Shown: piece after piece, positions 38,145 through 48,094 of the stretch
Layout: every line of letters begins with the position of its first letter
How positions within the stretch are numbered: position 1 is the first letter of the stretch
Assembly: GCF_026241165.1 (NCBI RefSeq)
Contig: NZ_JAPFQN010000006.1
Location: forward strand, 62,001 to 126,000
Direction: 5' to 3'
Origin: Mangrovivirga halotolerans
GTDB lineage: Bacteria; Bacteroidota; Bacteroidia; Cytophagales; Cyclobacteriaceae
Length of the DNA stretch: 64,000 nucleotides
Position numbers and translations under genes: made by a program
The notes under the pieces: generated by a model
What the model was told of the DNA's origin: nothing
The model's database searches: none
What the model saw: the letters and a program-made list of their open reading frames with translations, nothing else

Positions 38145-38177
38145 AAAAAAGGCCAATAGAATTAACTATTGGCCTTT
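38145..38177 (-). terminator. Terminator of carB-DUF4834
   Basis: On the minus strand AAAGGCCAATAG pairs with CTATTGGCCTTT around TTAATT, followed by T. It lies about 25 bases past the DUF4834 stop. Confidence 0.9.
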
Positions 38178-38201
38178 AAATCCATGTATTTGAAAGTATT
38201 T

Positions 38202-38468
38202 TTACTTTACTTCTTCAAAATCAATGTACTCTCCATCGGCTGAACCAGTACTCTTTCTTTTTGGCTTTTCTTTTACAGGTACATAATCCACATTTAATTC
38301 ACCATCTCTTCGCTGACGGTTTGCGTTTTTGTAACCTTGCTGCTGTTGCTGATTTTTATACTGAGTGGCAGCTCTACCTAACAACACCCTGAAAAGAAAT
38401 CCAAATAGCTTTGAAAAGATGTAAAATATTACGAAAGCTATTAATAAAAATTTTAAAACAATTCCCAT
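38202..38468 (-). CDS. DUF4834 family small membrane protein
   Basis: 88 residues. One or two short hydrophobic helices at the N terminus (about 3-32, LLIAFVIFYIFSKLFGFLF) are followed by a Gln-rich and basic cytoplasmic part and the end EYIDFEEVK. The form matches DUF4834, small Bacteroidota proteins of unknown role. It starts 11 bases after carB, so it is co-transcribed. Conservation of the C-terminal acidic end in the family suggests a binding tail, but this is inference. Confidence 0.7.
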   Translation of the reverse strand: MGIVLKFLLIAFVIFYIFSKLFGFLFRVLLGRAATQYKNQQQQQGYKNANRQRRDGELNVDYVPVKEKPKRKSTGSADGEYIDFEEVK

Positions 38469-38479
38469 ATTAGTTTAAA

Positions 38480-41296
38480 CTATTTACTCAAGTATAGGTT
38501 TCGTTCTCTGTAAATTTTTAAGAAATAATCATCCTGAAGGTTATCTATAAAATAGATTGCTTCTCCTGTTGATTTCATTTCCGGACCTAATTCCTTATTT
38601 ACATTAGGGAATTTCTCAAACGAGAATACCGGCACTTTAATAGCGTACCCTTTCTTAGTCGGATTAAAATCAAAGTCAGTAACTTTCTTTTCTCCCAGCA
38701 TCACCTTAGTTGCATAATTAACATAAGGCTCATTGTATGCTTTGCAAATGAAAGGAACTGTACGAGAAGCTCTCGGGTTAGCCTCGATTACATACACAGT
38801 ATCATCTTTAATCGCATACTGAATATTTATCAGACCAACAGTTTTCAATGCTTTTGCAATAGTTCTTGTATGCTGCTCGATCTGCTCTATAATCAGGTCA
38901 CCAAGATTGTATGGAGGCAATACAGCATATGAATCTCCGGAGTGAATACCTGCAGGCTCTATATGCTGCATTATTCCGATGATATACACATTTTCACCAT
39001 CACATATTGCATCAGCTTCTGCTTCGATCGCGCCATCGAGGAAGTGATCAAGCAATACTCTGTTATCTGGAATTTTATTATGAATATCGATGATATGCTC
39101 TTCCAGTTCTTGCTCGTTTATCACGATCTTCATACTCTGACCGCCTAACACATACGAAGGTCTTACCAGCAACGGAAATCCGATCTTTCTGGATAATTCG
39201 ATTCCCTCCTGCGCATCTTCAGCAACACCAAATTCAGGATAAGGAATCTCATTTTCTTTCAATAATTCTGAGAAATGACCTCTGTCTTCTGCAAGATCCA
39301 GAGCCTCATAGCTCGTACCAAGAATTTTAATTCCATATCGATCAAGCTTCTCAGCCAGTTTTAATGCAGTCTGCCCACCAAGCTGAACGATCACACCATA
39401 AGGTTGCTCCAACTGAATGATCTCATAAATATGCTCCCAGAAAACCGGCTCGAAATAAAGTCTATCAGCAGTATCAAAGTCTGTAGAAACAGTCTCAGGG
39501 TTACAATTGATCATGATTGTCTCGTAACCACACTCTTTTGCAGCCAGAACTCCGTGTACACATGAATAGTCAAATTCTATACCCTGGCCGATCCTGTTTG
39601 GACCTGAACCTAAAACGATAACTTTCTTTTTATCACTTTTAGGATCAACTTCGTTTTCATCACCAAAAGTAGAGTAGTAGTACGGTGTTTTCGCTTCAAA
39701 CTCCGCTGCACAGGTATCAACCATTTTGTAAATCCGGTTCACACCCATTTCTTTTCTCTTAGCAGCTACTTCACTTTCAAGGCACCCCAGTAAGTGAGCA
39801 ATCTGTCTGTCAGCATATCCTTTTTTCTTTGCTGTCAACATCAAAGCTCGTGGAAGTGAATCCAGCTCGTACTGCTCAATTTCACGCTCTAAAACGATCA
39901 ACTCCTCGATTTGCTGCAGGAACCAAGGATCTATTTTAGTGTATTTAAATATCGTATCAAAAGATACTCCCAATTTGAAAGCATCATAAATATGGAAAAG
40001 CCTGTTCCAGCTTGGAGTTTTTAAACTTTCTAAAAGAGGCTCTCTCTTCTTTAATTCCCTTCCATCTGCTCCCAGACCATTCCTTCTGATCTCAAGTGAC
40101 TGACATGCTTTTTGAAGTGCTTCCTGGAAGTTTCTGCCAATACCCATTACTTCTCCCACAGACTTCATCTGAAGACCAAGTCTTCTGTCAGAACCTTCAA
40201 ACTTATCAAAGTTCCATCTCGGTATCTTAACGATCACATAATCAAGAGCAGGCTCAAAATAAGCACTGGTAGTTTTTGTGATCTGATTTTCAAGCTCGTC
40301 CAAAGTGTATCCTATGGCAAGCTTAGCTGCAACTTTAGCAATCGGATAACCTGTTGCTTTAGATGCTAATGCTGATGATCTTGAAACCCTTGGGTTAATT
40401 TCAATAGCGACAATGTCATCATCTTCCGGGTTAACAGCGAACTGAACATTACATCCTCCGGCAAAATCACCGATACCGTTCATCATCCTGATAGCCATGT
40501 CACGCATCCTCTGGTAAACAGTATCTGGTAATGTCTGCGCTGGGGCCACAGTGATCGAATCCCCAGTGTGGATACCCATCGGATCAAAATTCTCGATCGA
40601 ACAGATAATGATTACATTACCAATTCTGTCTCGTAAAAGCTCAACCTCGAACTCTTTCCAGCCCAGAATACTTTTTTCGATTAGTACTTCATGGATAGGT
40701 GAAGAATGAAGACCATGAGTCAGTGCTTTGTCAAACTCATCAGCAGAGTTAACGAAACCACCCCCGGAACCACCTAGGGTATAAGAAGGTCTAATTACCA
40801 GTGGAAACCCGATTTCCTGAGCTATCTCTTTACCTTCAAGGAAACTAGTAGCAGTTTCACCCTGGCAGACATGGATTCCCATCTCTGTCATTTTAAGACG
40901 GAATGCTTCTCTGTCTTCGGTAGTTGCAATAGCTCCGAAGTCCACTCCTATGACTTTCACGCCATATTTTTCCCAGATACCTGCTTTTTCACAATCTTCA
41001 GCGAGGTTTAGAGCTGTCTGGCCTCCCATTGTCGGAAGAACAGCATCGATCTTGTGCTCTTCAAGGATTTCAATAATTGACTTTTTCTCCAGTGGTCGCA
41101 AATAAACGTTATCTGCTGTAACAGGGTCAGTCATGATCGTGGCTGGGTTGGAATTAATCAGGGTCACTTCAATTCCTTCTTCTCTCAACGATCTTGAAGC
41201 TTGAGAACCTGAATAATCAAACTCACACGCCTGACCAATAACGATCGGGCCACTTCCAATAATTAAGACGGATTTTATACCGGGATCTTTTGGCAT
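38480..41296 (-). CDS. carB: Carbamoyl-phosphate synthase large subunit (no MGS domain)
   Basis: 938 residues. It makes carbamoyl phosphate for arginine and pyrimidine synthesis. Both ATP-grasp halves are present: PKDPGIKSVLIIGSGPIVIG and RPSYTLGGSGGG in the first, LGSGPNRIGQGIEFDY and RPSYVLGGQSM in the second. The E. coli protein is 1073 residues; this one stops after the second ATP-grasp domain, so the C-terminal MGS domain, which binds UMP and ornithine, is absent. The stop is clean and the DUF4834 gene follows, so this is not a frameshift. carA is not adjacent. A -7 box lies at 41332-41339. Confidence 0.96.
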   Translation of the reverse strand: MPKDPGIKSVLIIGSGPIVIGQACEFDYSGSQASRSLREEGIEVTLINSNPATIMTDPVTADNVYLRPLEKKSIIEILEEHKIDAVLPTMGGQTALNLAEDCEKAGIWEKYGVKVIGVDFGAIATTEDREAFRLKMTEMGIHVCQGETATSFLEGKEIAQEIGFPLVIRPSYTLGGSGGGFVNSADEFDKALTHGLHSSPIHEVLIEKSILGWKEFEVELLRDRIGNVIIICSIENFDPMGIHTGDSITVAPAQTLPDTVYQRMRDMAIRMMNGIGDFAGGCNVQFAVNPEDDDIVAIEINPRVSRSSALASKATGYPIAKVAAKLAIGYTLDELENQITKTTSAYFEPALDYVIVKIPRWNFDKFEGSDRRLGLQMKSVGEVMGIGRNFQEALQKACQSLEIRRNGLGADGRELKKREPLLESLKTPSWNRLFHIYDAFKLGVSFDTIFKYTKIDPWFLQQIEELIVLEREIEQYELDSLPRALMLTAKKKGYADRQIAHLLGCLESEVAAKRKEMGVNRIYKMVDTCAAEFEAKTPYYYSTFGDENEVDPKSDKKKVIVLGSGPNRIGQGIEFDYSCVHGVLAAKECGYETIMINCNPETVSTDFDTADRLYFEPVFWEHIYEIIQLEQPYGVIVQLGGQTALKLAEKLDRYGIKILGTSYEALDLAEDRGHFSELLKENEIPYPEFGVAEDAQEGIELSRKIGFPLLVRPSYVLGGQSMKIVINEQELEEHIIDIHNKIPDNRVLLDHFLDGAIEAEADAICDGENVYIIGIMQHIEPAGIHSGDSYAVLPPYNLGDLIIEQIEQHTRTIAKALKTVGLINIQYAIKDDTVYVIEANPRASRTVPFICKAYNEPYVNYATKVMLGEKKVTDFDFNPTKKGYAIKVPVFSFEKFPNVNKELGPEMKSTGEAIYFIDNLQDDYFLKIYRERNLYLSK

Positions 41297-41331
41297 TTTT
41301 ATATTTTGTTAGATGGAAAACATAAATTGCA

Positions 41332-41339
41332 CAAAATTA
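41332..41339 (-). promoter_or_regulatory. -7 box of the carB promoter
   Basis: The minus strand reads TAATTTTG, a perfect TAnnTTTG box. The start point near 41325 would give a 29-base leader. Confidence 0.55.
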
Positions 41340-41413
41340 GAACAACCAACTGTGAATAAAAAAAACTGGAGAATAAATCTTAAAAAATATTATTAATAAT
41401 TATCATTAATTAA

Positions 41414-41445
41414 TTGACATAGTCTTTTCTTCATTCTTATACTTG
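41414..41445 (+). promoter_or_regulatory. Promoter of the DUF5362 gene
   Basis: TTG (41414-41416), a 21-base spacer, then TATACTTG (41438-41445) fits the Bacteroidota promoter with one mismatch. The ATG is at 41475. Confidence 0.4.
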
Positions 41446-41474
41446 TTATTATTTTCAATAACTAACTATTAAAT

Positions 41475-41942
41475 ATGAACAGTATACTCGATCAAAACAG
41501 TGGAGAAGCTTTAGCCTTGAATGCGATGGCAAAGTCTAATTTAACTGAAGCTTCTAAATGGGCAAGATTTCTTGGAATATTAGGTTTTATTGCTAGTGGT
41601 CTTACTCTTATAATGGGTATTTTTATGGGTGGCACTATGGGTACACTTGCAAGTATGGGTGGTGCAGACACTCAACTTCCAGGTTTTATGGGTGCAGGAT
41701 TTTTTATATTCTTTTACATAATAGTAGCTATCATCAGCTTTATTCCGTCATATTTTTTATTCACTTTTGGATCTAAAACTAAATCGGGAATTGAAGCAGG
41801 AGCTAATACTGATTTTGAAAATGGGCTGAAAAACCTTAAAAGACTATTTAAGTTTTATGGAATCATAGCCATTATTTTCCTGGGTTTTTATGCTCTAATG
41901 TTTGTTTTCGCCATTTTTGGGGGAATAGCTTCAGCTTTTTAA
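41475..41942 (+). CDS. DUF5362 family membrane protein
   Basis: 155 residues with three hydrophobic segments (about 29-62, 70-98 and 126-153) and Gly-rich helices (GIFMGGTMG). A polar N terminus of about 28 residues precedes them. The pattern and length fit DUF5362, small membrane proteins of unknown role in Bacteroidota. No catalytic motif is seen. It has its own promoter and terminator and is therefore a single-gene unit. Confidence 0.65.
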   Translation: MNSILDQNSGEALALNAMAKSNLTEASKWARFLGILGFIASGLTLIMGIFMGGTMGTLASMGGADTQLPGFMGAGFFIFFYIIVAIISFIPSYFLFTFGSKTKSGIEAGANTDFENGLKNLKRLFKFYGIIAIIFLGFYALMFVFAIFGGIASAF

Positions 41943-41966
41943 TACCTCTCTAAAATATTTATCGAT

Positions 41967-41996
41967 AAAAACGGGGAGTTAATCCCCGTTTTTTTT
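41967..41996 (+). terminator. Terminator of the DUF5362 gene
   Basis: AAAACGGGGA pairs with TCCCCGTTTT around GTTAA, followed by a T run (41989-41996). Confidence 0.9.
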
Positions 41997-42123
41997 GTAT
42001 TCCTATAATTAATAGGATTTATCGGTTACTAGATCGGTTTCTAGTGTATTTAAAGTAAACAGACACAATATTTACTTTTTTAAAGAAACTTTTTAAATTT
42101 AGTAACCCAATCATATTACCACT

Positions 42124-42537
42124 ATGAACACCAGGAGCGAAAATTCTATTCTCATTAAGCTTTATTATCTGACAGCCTCTGCAGATGGAAGGATAAGTGA
42201 GAATGAAAAAATATTCTTTAAAGCAATGTGTGAGCAAGAGGAAATTTCTGATGAGGAAGTCGATTCTACCTTACCCATGCTTATGTCCAGAAAAGATGAA
42301 GAGGTAATGAACGAATGTATCAAAGAGCTAAAATCTAAATCCAAAAAATTCCAGATCGAAGCAGTCGCATGGATGGCAACAATCGCAAATAGCGATGGCT
42401 TTATGGCTCAGGAAGAATGGCAATTGATATATAGACTTTACAATAAGGAATTTAGTCTTGATCTGAGTGAATTGTTACTTATTCAGAAAAAGCACATGAA
42501 ATACTGTTTAAAATTCAAATCGATGCACGCAGCATAA
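42124..42537 (+). CDS. TerB-like small helical protein
   Basis: 137 residues, soluble and helical. The start LIKLYYLTASADGRISENEKIFF and the second AVAWMATIANSDGFMAQEEW are two acidic, DG-containing helical repeats like those in the TerB/TerB-like fold, where acidic residues bind metal. TerB proteins are linked to tellurite resistance and stress responses, but no other ter gene is nearby, so the role is open. It is a single gene ending in a bidirectional terminator. Confidence 0.65.
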   Translation: MNTRSENSILIKLYYLTASADGRISENEKIFFKAMCEQEEISDEEVDSTLPMLMSRKDEEVMNECIKELKSKSKKFQIEAVAWMATIANSDGFMAQEEWQLIYRLYNKEFSLDLSELLLIQKKHMKYCLKFKSMHAA

Positions 42538-42562
42538 ATTAGAATTTATTGGTTTATTCGCA

Positions 42563-42595
42563 AAAAAACCCGGAGACCTAGTCTACCGGGTTTTT
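42563..42595. terminator. Bidirectional terminator between the TerB-like gene and tex
   Basis: ACCCGG pairs with CCGGGT and AGAC with GTCT (one bulged A), with A and T runs on the two sides. Confidence 0.8.
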
Positions 42596-42599
42596 AATT

Positions 42600-44846
42600 T
42601 TAGTTATTCCAAAGGCCTTTAAGCTTTTTCAATTTGGAGGCCATATCTCCTTCAGGCTCATCCTTTTTATTTTTGTTAGCACCCTTCTTTCGGGCGGGCT
42701 TTGCGTTTTCGTCTTTCATCGAAAGTGATATCCTGTTCCTGTTAAAGTCTACTTCTACCACTCTGACCTCAACCTTTTGTGACACTTTCACCACTTCCGC
42801 AGGCTCACTAACAAATTCGTTGCTCAACTCTGAAATATGAACTAGCCCGTCCTGGTGAACTCCTACATCCACAAATGCACCGAATTTAGTAACATTTGTA
42901 ACGATGCCTGGTAAAACCATTCCCGGCTTCAGATCTTCTACTTTGTTTACCCCTTCATCAAAACTAAAGATCTCGAATTCAGCACGCGGGTCTCTTCCCG
43001 GCTTATCAAGTTCTTTCATTATATCATTAAGGGTTGGCAGACCTACTTCATCAGTGACATATTTCTTAAGATCGATCTTTGCCCTTAGCGACTTATCTTT
43101 TATCAGGTCTTCAACAGAAGCTCCCAGATCCTTAGCCATTTTCTCTACTATGGGATAACTTTCAGGGTGTACTGCACTTGAATCAAGAGGATGCTTACCG
43201 TTTCTTACTCTTAAGAAACCTGCAGCCTGTTCAAACGCCTTGTCACCCATAAGCTTAACCTTTTTAAGGTCTTCACGCCCATTAAAAGCTCCGTTTTCGT
43301 TTCTGTATTCAACTATATTCTTGGCAAGAGTAGGTCCCAGCCCGGACACATATGTCAACAATTGTTTAGAAGCCAAATTAACTTCAACTCCTACAGCATT
43401 CACACAACTCTCCACTACAGTATCAAGTCCTTTCTTTAGTGAAGACTGATCAACATCATGCTGATATTGTCCGACCCCTATTGATTTAGCATCAATTTTT
43501 ACAAGCTCGGCTAATGGATCTTTTAACCTTCGGCCAATAGATACTGCTCCTCTTACTGTAAGATCCTGCTCAGGAAACTCCTCCCTTGCGACATCACTGG
43601 CGGAGTATATTGAAGCACCACTTTCATTTACTGAAATCACTGGTACCTCGAAAGGGAACTTAATGTTTTTACAAAAAGCTTCGGTTTCTCTCCCTGCAGT
43701 TCCATTCCCTATTGCTATTGCTTCTAGGTTGTACTTTTGGATAAAAGCCATTACAACAGCTTCTGATTCGGCTATCTTTTTTTGAGGCTCATTTGGAAAA
43801 ATAGTTGTATTCTCCAAAAGTTTACCTTGTTTGTCAAGCGCGACTACTTTACAGCCTGTTCTGAATCCCGGGTCAATGGCCAGCACAGCTTTTTCTCCAA
43901 GAGGAGAGGCTAGCAATAATTCCTTCAGGTTTTCAGCGAAAACTTTAATTGCTTCTTCGTCACTTCTTTTCTTAGACTCCATCCTCATCTCAGTCTCGAT
44001 CGCTGGTTTAAGGAGTCTCTTATACGAATCTTCAATCGCTTTCTCAACCTCATTGGCAGCTTCTGTATTGCCTTCAAGGATCATTTTATTGACAAGACTA
44101 ATCGCCTCGTCCTTATCTACTGATATATCGAGCATGAGAAAAAGTTCTTTTTCACCTCTTCTCATTGCCAGAATTCTGTGAGATGGTGCTTTTGAAAGAG
44201 GCTCTTCCCATTCAAAATAATCCTTATATTTTGCAGCTTCTTCTTCCTTACCAGTAATAACCTTCGATTTGATCACTGCCTTGTTCCTGAACATTGTTCT
44301 CAATGCTTCCCGAACATCTGCATTTTCATTCACCCATTCTGCGATAATATCACGGGCACCCTGAAGAGCTTCTTCCACACTTTTAACTTCTTTGTCTTTC
44401 TCTTCAGAAAGATACTTTTCAGCTTCAGCAGCTACATCGAAAGATTCCTGGGAAAACAACTTTTCAGCAAGTGGCTCAAGTCCTTTTTCCTTGGCAATTG
44501 TACCTTTGGTTCTTCTTTTAGGCTTGTAAGGAAGATAAAGATCTTCCAGTTTGGCCATGGTTTCCGCTTCTTCAATTGCCTTTTTGAGTTCCGGGGTAAG
44601 CTTACCCTGGTCATCGATTGATTTTAAAACGGTTTCTCTTCGCTTATCCAGTTCTTTTAGCTGAGTAAGCCGGTCACTGATCGAAGAAATATTAACTTCA
44701 TCAAGACTCCCTGTTCGCTCTTTTCTATATCTCGATATGAAAGGAATTGTAGCTCCTTCCTCTAAAAGTTCAACTGTCGCTGTAACTCCTTTTATTGGTA
44801 AATTTAATTCTGAAGCTATTTTCAGAACATGCCTTTCAACACTCAT
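42600..44846 (-). CDS. tex: Tex-family RNA-binding transcription accessory protein
   Basis: 748 residues. Domains run in the Tex order: helical N terminus (FISRYRKERTGSLDE), YqgF-like RNase H fold (AVLAIDPGFRTGCKV from about 325), a helix-hairpin-helix region (NIVEYRNENGAF), and an S1 RNA-binding domain (about 640-710, VTKFGAFVDVGVHQDGLVHISEL). Tex binds nucleic acid and affects transcription and RNA decay. A basic tail (ARKKGANKNKKDE) is followed by MASKLKKLKGLWNN. It is transcribed alone from a perfect -7 box at 44876-44883. Confidence 0.96.
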   Translation of the reverse strand: MSVERHVLKIASELNLPIKGVTATVELLEEGATIPFISRYRKERTGSLDEVNISSISDRLTQLKELDKRRETVLKSIDDQGKLTPELKKAIEEAETMAKLEDLYLPYKPKRRTKGTIAKEKGLEPLAEKLFSQESFDVAAEAEKYLSEEKDKEVKSVEEALQGARDIIAEWVNENADVREALRTMFRNKAVIKSKVITGKEEEAAKYKDYFEWEEPLSKAPSHRILAMRRGEKELFLMLDISVDKDEAISLVNKMILEGNTEAANEVEKAIEDSYKRLLKPAIETEMRMESKKRSDEEAIKVFAENLKELLLASPLGEKAVLAIDPGFRTGCKVVALDKQGKLLENTTIFPNEPQKKIAESEAVVMAFIQKYNLEAIAIGNGTAGRETEAFCKNIKFPFEVPVISVNESGASIYSASDVAREEFPEQDLTVRGAVSIGRRLKDPLAELVKIDAKSIGVGQYQHDVDQSSLKKGLDTVVESCVNAVGVEVNLASKQLLTYVSGLGPTLAKNIVEYRNENGAFNGREDLKKVKLMGDKAFEQAAGFLRVRNGKHPLDSSAVHPESYPIVEKMAKDLGASVEDLIKDKSLRAKIDLKKYVTDEVGLPTLNDIMKELDKPGRDPRAEFEIFSFDEGVNKVEDLKPGMVLPGIVTNVTKFGAFVDVGVHQDGLVHISELSNEFVSEPAEVVKVSQKVEVRVVEVDFNRNRISLSMKDENAKPARKKGANKNKKDEPEGDMASKLKKLKGLWNN

Positions 44847-44875
44847 ATATTTAATTTTACTTTAAATCAGGACCT

Positions 44876-44883
44876 CAAAAGTA
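44876..44883 (-). promoter_or_regulatory. -7 box of the tex promoter
   Basis: The minus strand reads TACTTTTG, a perfect TAnnTTTG box. A TTG lies 17 bases upstream (44901-44903). Start near 44869 gives a leader of about 22 bases. Confidence 0.6.
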
Positions 44884-44997
44884 TGGCATTTAATCAAAAG
44901 CAACCCGAAGTGAAGCATTAAAATTTTAACAAAAAATCCGCTAAAAATTTGCACGTACTTTTACCCCTTTGATTTCTGCCTTTCACTTTAGAAAACC

Positions 44998-45026
44998 AAA
45001 AAAGCCGGCACAAATTGTACCGGCTC
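44998..45026 (-). terminator. Terminator of sucA-sucB-lpd
   Basis: On the minus strand GAGCCGG and CCGGCTT close a stem that extends with ACAA/TTGT, followed by six T. It lies about 26 bases past the lpd stop. Confidence 0.85.
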
Positions 45027-45051
45027 TATTATTTATAACTTTTGACTTCAA

Positions 45052-46452
45052 TTAAATATGGATCGGTCTGTTTTCAGTGGCAGCCAGACAAGCCTCTTTG
45101 AATGCCTCCATATAAGTAGGGTGGGCGTGAGACATTCTAGCTACATCTTCAGCAGATGCGCGATATTCCATGGCAGTAACTCCTGCTGCAATCATATCTG
45201 CCGCTCTTGCTCCGATAATGTGAACTCCAAGTATTTCATCAGTTTCTTTGTGTGCCAGAACTTTCACCACACCGTCTATATCCATACTTGCACGTGCTCT
45301 ACCTAAAGCTTTGAAAGGGAAGTTACCAATTTTCACAGGCACTTTATCCTCTTTTAATTGCTGCTCTGTTTTTCCAACAGAGGCAACTTCCGGCCAGGTA
45401 TAAACAACACCAGGAATCAGGTTATAGTTAATGTGTGGCTTTTGCCCAGCTATCACTTCAGCAACGAAGGTGCCTTCTTCTTCCGCCTTATGAGCGAGCA
45501 TTGCACCTTTGATCACATCACCGATCGCATATATATTACCAACACCAGTCTTCAGATTCTCATCAACTTCAACTCTTCCTCTGTCGTCAGTTTTGATACC
45601 AACATTATCCAGACCAAGACCTTCAGTATAAGCGTGTCGACCGATTGAAACCAGGCAATAATCTCCTTTTAATTCCACGTTTTCACCTTTTGGAGATTCA
45701 GCAACAATTTTCACTTCCTTACCGGTGTTTTCTACTTCGGTAACTTTATGCTTCAGGAAGAATTCGAAACCTAACTTTTTCAATGATTTCTGAAGTTCTT
45801 TTCCCATTGTTTTATCCATGGTAGGGATAATGCTATCCATGTATTCAACAACCTGAACTTTTGCTCCAAGACGAGCATAGACTGAACCTAACTCCAATCC
45901 AATAACTCCACCACCGATAATTACAAGATTCTTAGGAATCTCCTTCATCTTTAAGGCTTCAGTGCTGGTGATCACTCTTTCTTTGTCAAGTTTGATAAAA
46001 GGAAGAGTACTTGGCTTAGATCCTGTTGCTATGATAATATTTTTACCCTTGATCTCTTTTGCATCCCCTTTTTCAGGAGCAACTTTTATCGTGTTTTTAT
46101 CAACGAAAGAGCCCAGACCTGTATGTACATCGATCTTGTTTTTCTTCATCAGATAATCGATACCACCAACAGTCTGTGATACCACATCATCTTTACGTTT
46201 GATCATCTGCTTCAGGTCTGGCTTCAAATTTGATAATTTGATGCCATGATCTTTAAAAGTAGTATCAGCGTTGTGATAATGCTCAGATGAATCAAGCAGC
46301 GCTTTCGAAGGAATACATCCTACATTAAGGCAAGTACCTCCAAGACTATTATATTTTTCAACAATAGCGGTTTTCATTCCCAACTGGGCACATCTAATTG
46401 CTGCCACATATCCACCGGGACCCGAACCAACTACGATAACATCATATTCCAT
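45052..46452 (-). CDS. lpd: Dihydrolipoyl dehydrogenase (E3)
   Basis: 466 residues. A flavoprotein that reoxidises lipoyl groups of the 2-oxoglutarate dehydrogenase complex. It has FAD motif VVGSGPGGYVAA, redox pair GGTCLNVGCIPS, NAD motif GGGVIGLELGSVYARLGA, and the His-Glu catalytic end MSHAHPTYMEAFKEA. I chose the ATG at 46450-46452 (MEYDVIVVG): the only alternative, a TTG at 46491, would add 13 residues not usual for the family and overlap sucB. It is the last gene of sucA-sucB-lpd and starts 28 bases after sucB. Confidence 0.95.
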   Translation of the reverse strand: MEYDVIVVGSGPGGYVAAIRCAQLGMKTAIVEKYNSLGGTCLNVGCIPSKALLDSSEHYHNADTTFKDHGIKLSNLKPDLKQMIKRKDDVVSQTVGGIDYLMKKNKIDVHTGLGSFVDKNTIKVAPEKGDAKEIKGKNIIIATGSKPSTLPFIKLDKERVITSTEALKMKEIPKNLVIIGGGVIGLELGSVYARLGAKVQVVEYMDSIIPTMDKTMGKELQKSLKKLGFEFFLKHKVTEVENTGKEVKIVAESPKGENVELKGDYCLVSIGRHAYTEGLGLDNVGIKTDDRGRVEVDENLKTGVGNIYAIGDVIKGAMLAHKAEEEGTFVAEVIAGQKPHINYNLIPGVVYTWPEVASVGKTEQQLKEDKVPVKIGNFPFKALGRARASMDIDGVVKVLAHKETDEILGVHIIGARAADMIAAGVTAMEYRASAEDVARMSHAHPTYMEAFKEACLAATENRPIHI

Positions 46453-46480
46453 TTTAAATATTGTTTTCTTAATGAAAAAA

Positions 46481-48094
46481 TTAGATACCAAGCATCAATC
46501 TTGCAGGATCTTCAAGAAGTTCCTTCACTCGAACAAGGAAACTTACAGATTCCTTACCATCGATCACTCTGTGATCATATGAAAGTGCCACGTACATCAT
46601 AGGCCTTACAACTACTTCTCCGTTTTCTACCATTGCTCTTTCTACAATATTGTGCATACCAAGAATAGCTGATTGAGGAGCATTAATGATCGGTGTACTC
46701 ATCATAGATCCGAAGATTCCGCCATTAGTAATTGTAAATGTACCTCCCTGCATTTCATCCATTGACAACTTACCATCTCTTGCCTTTCCAGCTAGCCTGA
46801 TGATCTCTGATTCGATTTCAGCAAATCCTAATTGCTCAGCATTTCTGATCACAGGAACAACAAGTCCTTTTGGTGTTGATACAGCAATTGATACATCACA
46901 GTACTCATGATAGATCATCTCATCTCCATCGATCTGTGCATTTACAGCCGGCCACTCAAGCAATGCCTGACAAACAGCCTTAGTGAAGAAAGACATGAAT
47001 CCTAATCCAACACCATTCTTTTCTTTAAATTTATCCTTGTATTTCTTTCTGAGATCCATGATTGGCTGCATGTTCACTTCATTAAAGGTAGTGAGCATAG
47101 CCGTTTCGTTCTTAACAGAAACCAATCTCTTGGCAATCGTTTTACGCATGCTACTCATGCGCTTTCTCTCAGAATTTCTTTCTCCTTTAGATGCAGCCGC
47201 AGGTGCTTGTGCCTCCTCTTTCTTAGAAGCGGTTTCCTTCTTGCCTTCTGACTTCTTAGCATTTTGAGCATCTTCCTTGGTAATTCTTCCTCCGGGACCT
47301 GTGCCTTTAACTTCCTCCGGCTTGATCCCTTTTTCGGAAAGGATCTTAGCCGCAGCTGGCGAAGGATGACCTTTGGCGTATCCTTCTTCAGATTCAGATT
47401 CTTTTTTATCCGAAGATTCACTCTTTTCAGAAGATGAACTATCTGAATCATCAGAATCAGAAGACTCTCCTCCTTCAGTAACTTCGATCTTACAGATCAA
47501 ATCACCGATCTCAAGAGTATCACCTTCCTGAGCTTCAATTCTTAAAATACCCTGTGCTTCGGCTGTTAATTCGAAAGTAGCCTTATCAGATTCGATCTCA
47601 GCGATCTCCTCATCCATTTCGACAAAATCTCCATCCGACTTCAACCATGAACCCAATGTCACTTCTGTGATCGATTCACCAACAGTAGGAACATTCATTT
47701 CAACTACCTCGCCAGTTGACTTTGAACCAGATGATTTGTCTTTATCTTCTTTGTCAGATTTATCTTCTGATTTATTTTCAGAATCTTTCTTTTTAGACTC
47801 ACTGTCTTCAGAAGAACTATCAGAGGAATCTGAACCATTATCAGATGATCCACTTCCTTCACCTTCTTCGATCTCACACAGCACATCGCCTATCTCTAAT
47901 GTATCTCCTTCTTCAGCCTTGATCTTCAACGTTCCTTCTGCCTCGGCAGTAACTTCAAATGTTGCTTTGTCTGATTCAATTTCACAGATTGGCTCATCCA
48001 TCTCAACATGGTCGCCGTCCTGTTTTAACCAGTTGCCGATAGTTACTTCATTTATTGACTCACCAACGGCAGGAATTTTCATTTCCAGACTCAT
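46481..48094 (-). CDS. sucB: Dihydrolipoyllysine succinyltransferase (E2 of 2-oxoglutarate dehydrogenase), two lipoyl domains
   Basis: 537 residues. It transfers succinyl groups from E1 to CoA. Two lipoyl domains are present, each with ESDKATFE around the lipoylated Lys (about residues 43 and 179). They are followed by Ser/Asp/Glu/Lys-rich linkers, a peripheral-subunit-binding domain ([26 protein letters not shown]), and the catalytic domain with [15 protein letters not shown] at the C terminus. The E. coli enzyme has one lipoyl domain. The position between sucA and lpd supports the 2-oxoglutarate complex rather than pyruvate dehydrogenase. Confidence 0.95.
   Translation of the reverse strand: MSLEMKIPAVGESINEVTIGNWLKQDGDHVEMDEPICEIESDKATFEVTAEAEGTLKIKAEEGDTLEIGDVLCEIEEGEGSGSSDNGSDSSDSSSEDSESKKKDSENKSEDKSDKEDKDKSSGSKSTGEVVEMNVPTVGESITEVTLGSWLKSDGDFVEMDEEIAEIESDKATFELTAEAQGILRIEAQEGDTLEIGDLICKIEVTEGGESSDSDDSDSSSSEKSESSDKKESESEEGYAKGHPSPAAAKILSEKGIKPEEVKGTGPGGRITKEDAQNAKKSEGKKETASKKEEAQAPAAASKGERNSERKRMSSMRKTIAKRLVSVKNETAMLTTFNEVNMQPIMDLRKKYKDKFKEKNGVGLGFMSFFTKAVCQALLEWPAVNAQIDGDEMIYHEYCDVSIAVSTPKGLVVPVIRNAEQLGFAEIESEIIRLAGKARDGKLSMDEMQGGTFTITNGGIFGSMMSTPIINAPQSAILGMHNIVERAMVENGEVVVRPMMYVALSYDHRVIDGKESVSFLVRVKELLEDPARLMLGI

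Noticed and set aside
43831-44181. 116-codon frame opposite tex
   Set aside because: Antisense of tex with no promoter or recognisable domain.
46453-46491. Longer lpd start at TTG 46491
   Set aside because: It would add 13 unusual residues before MEYDVIVVG and overlap sucB; the ATG at 46452 fits the family.
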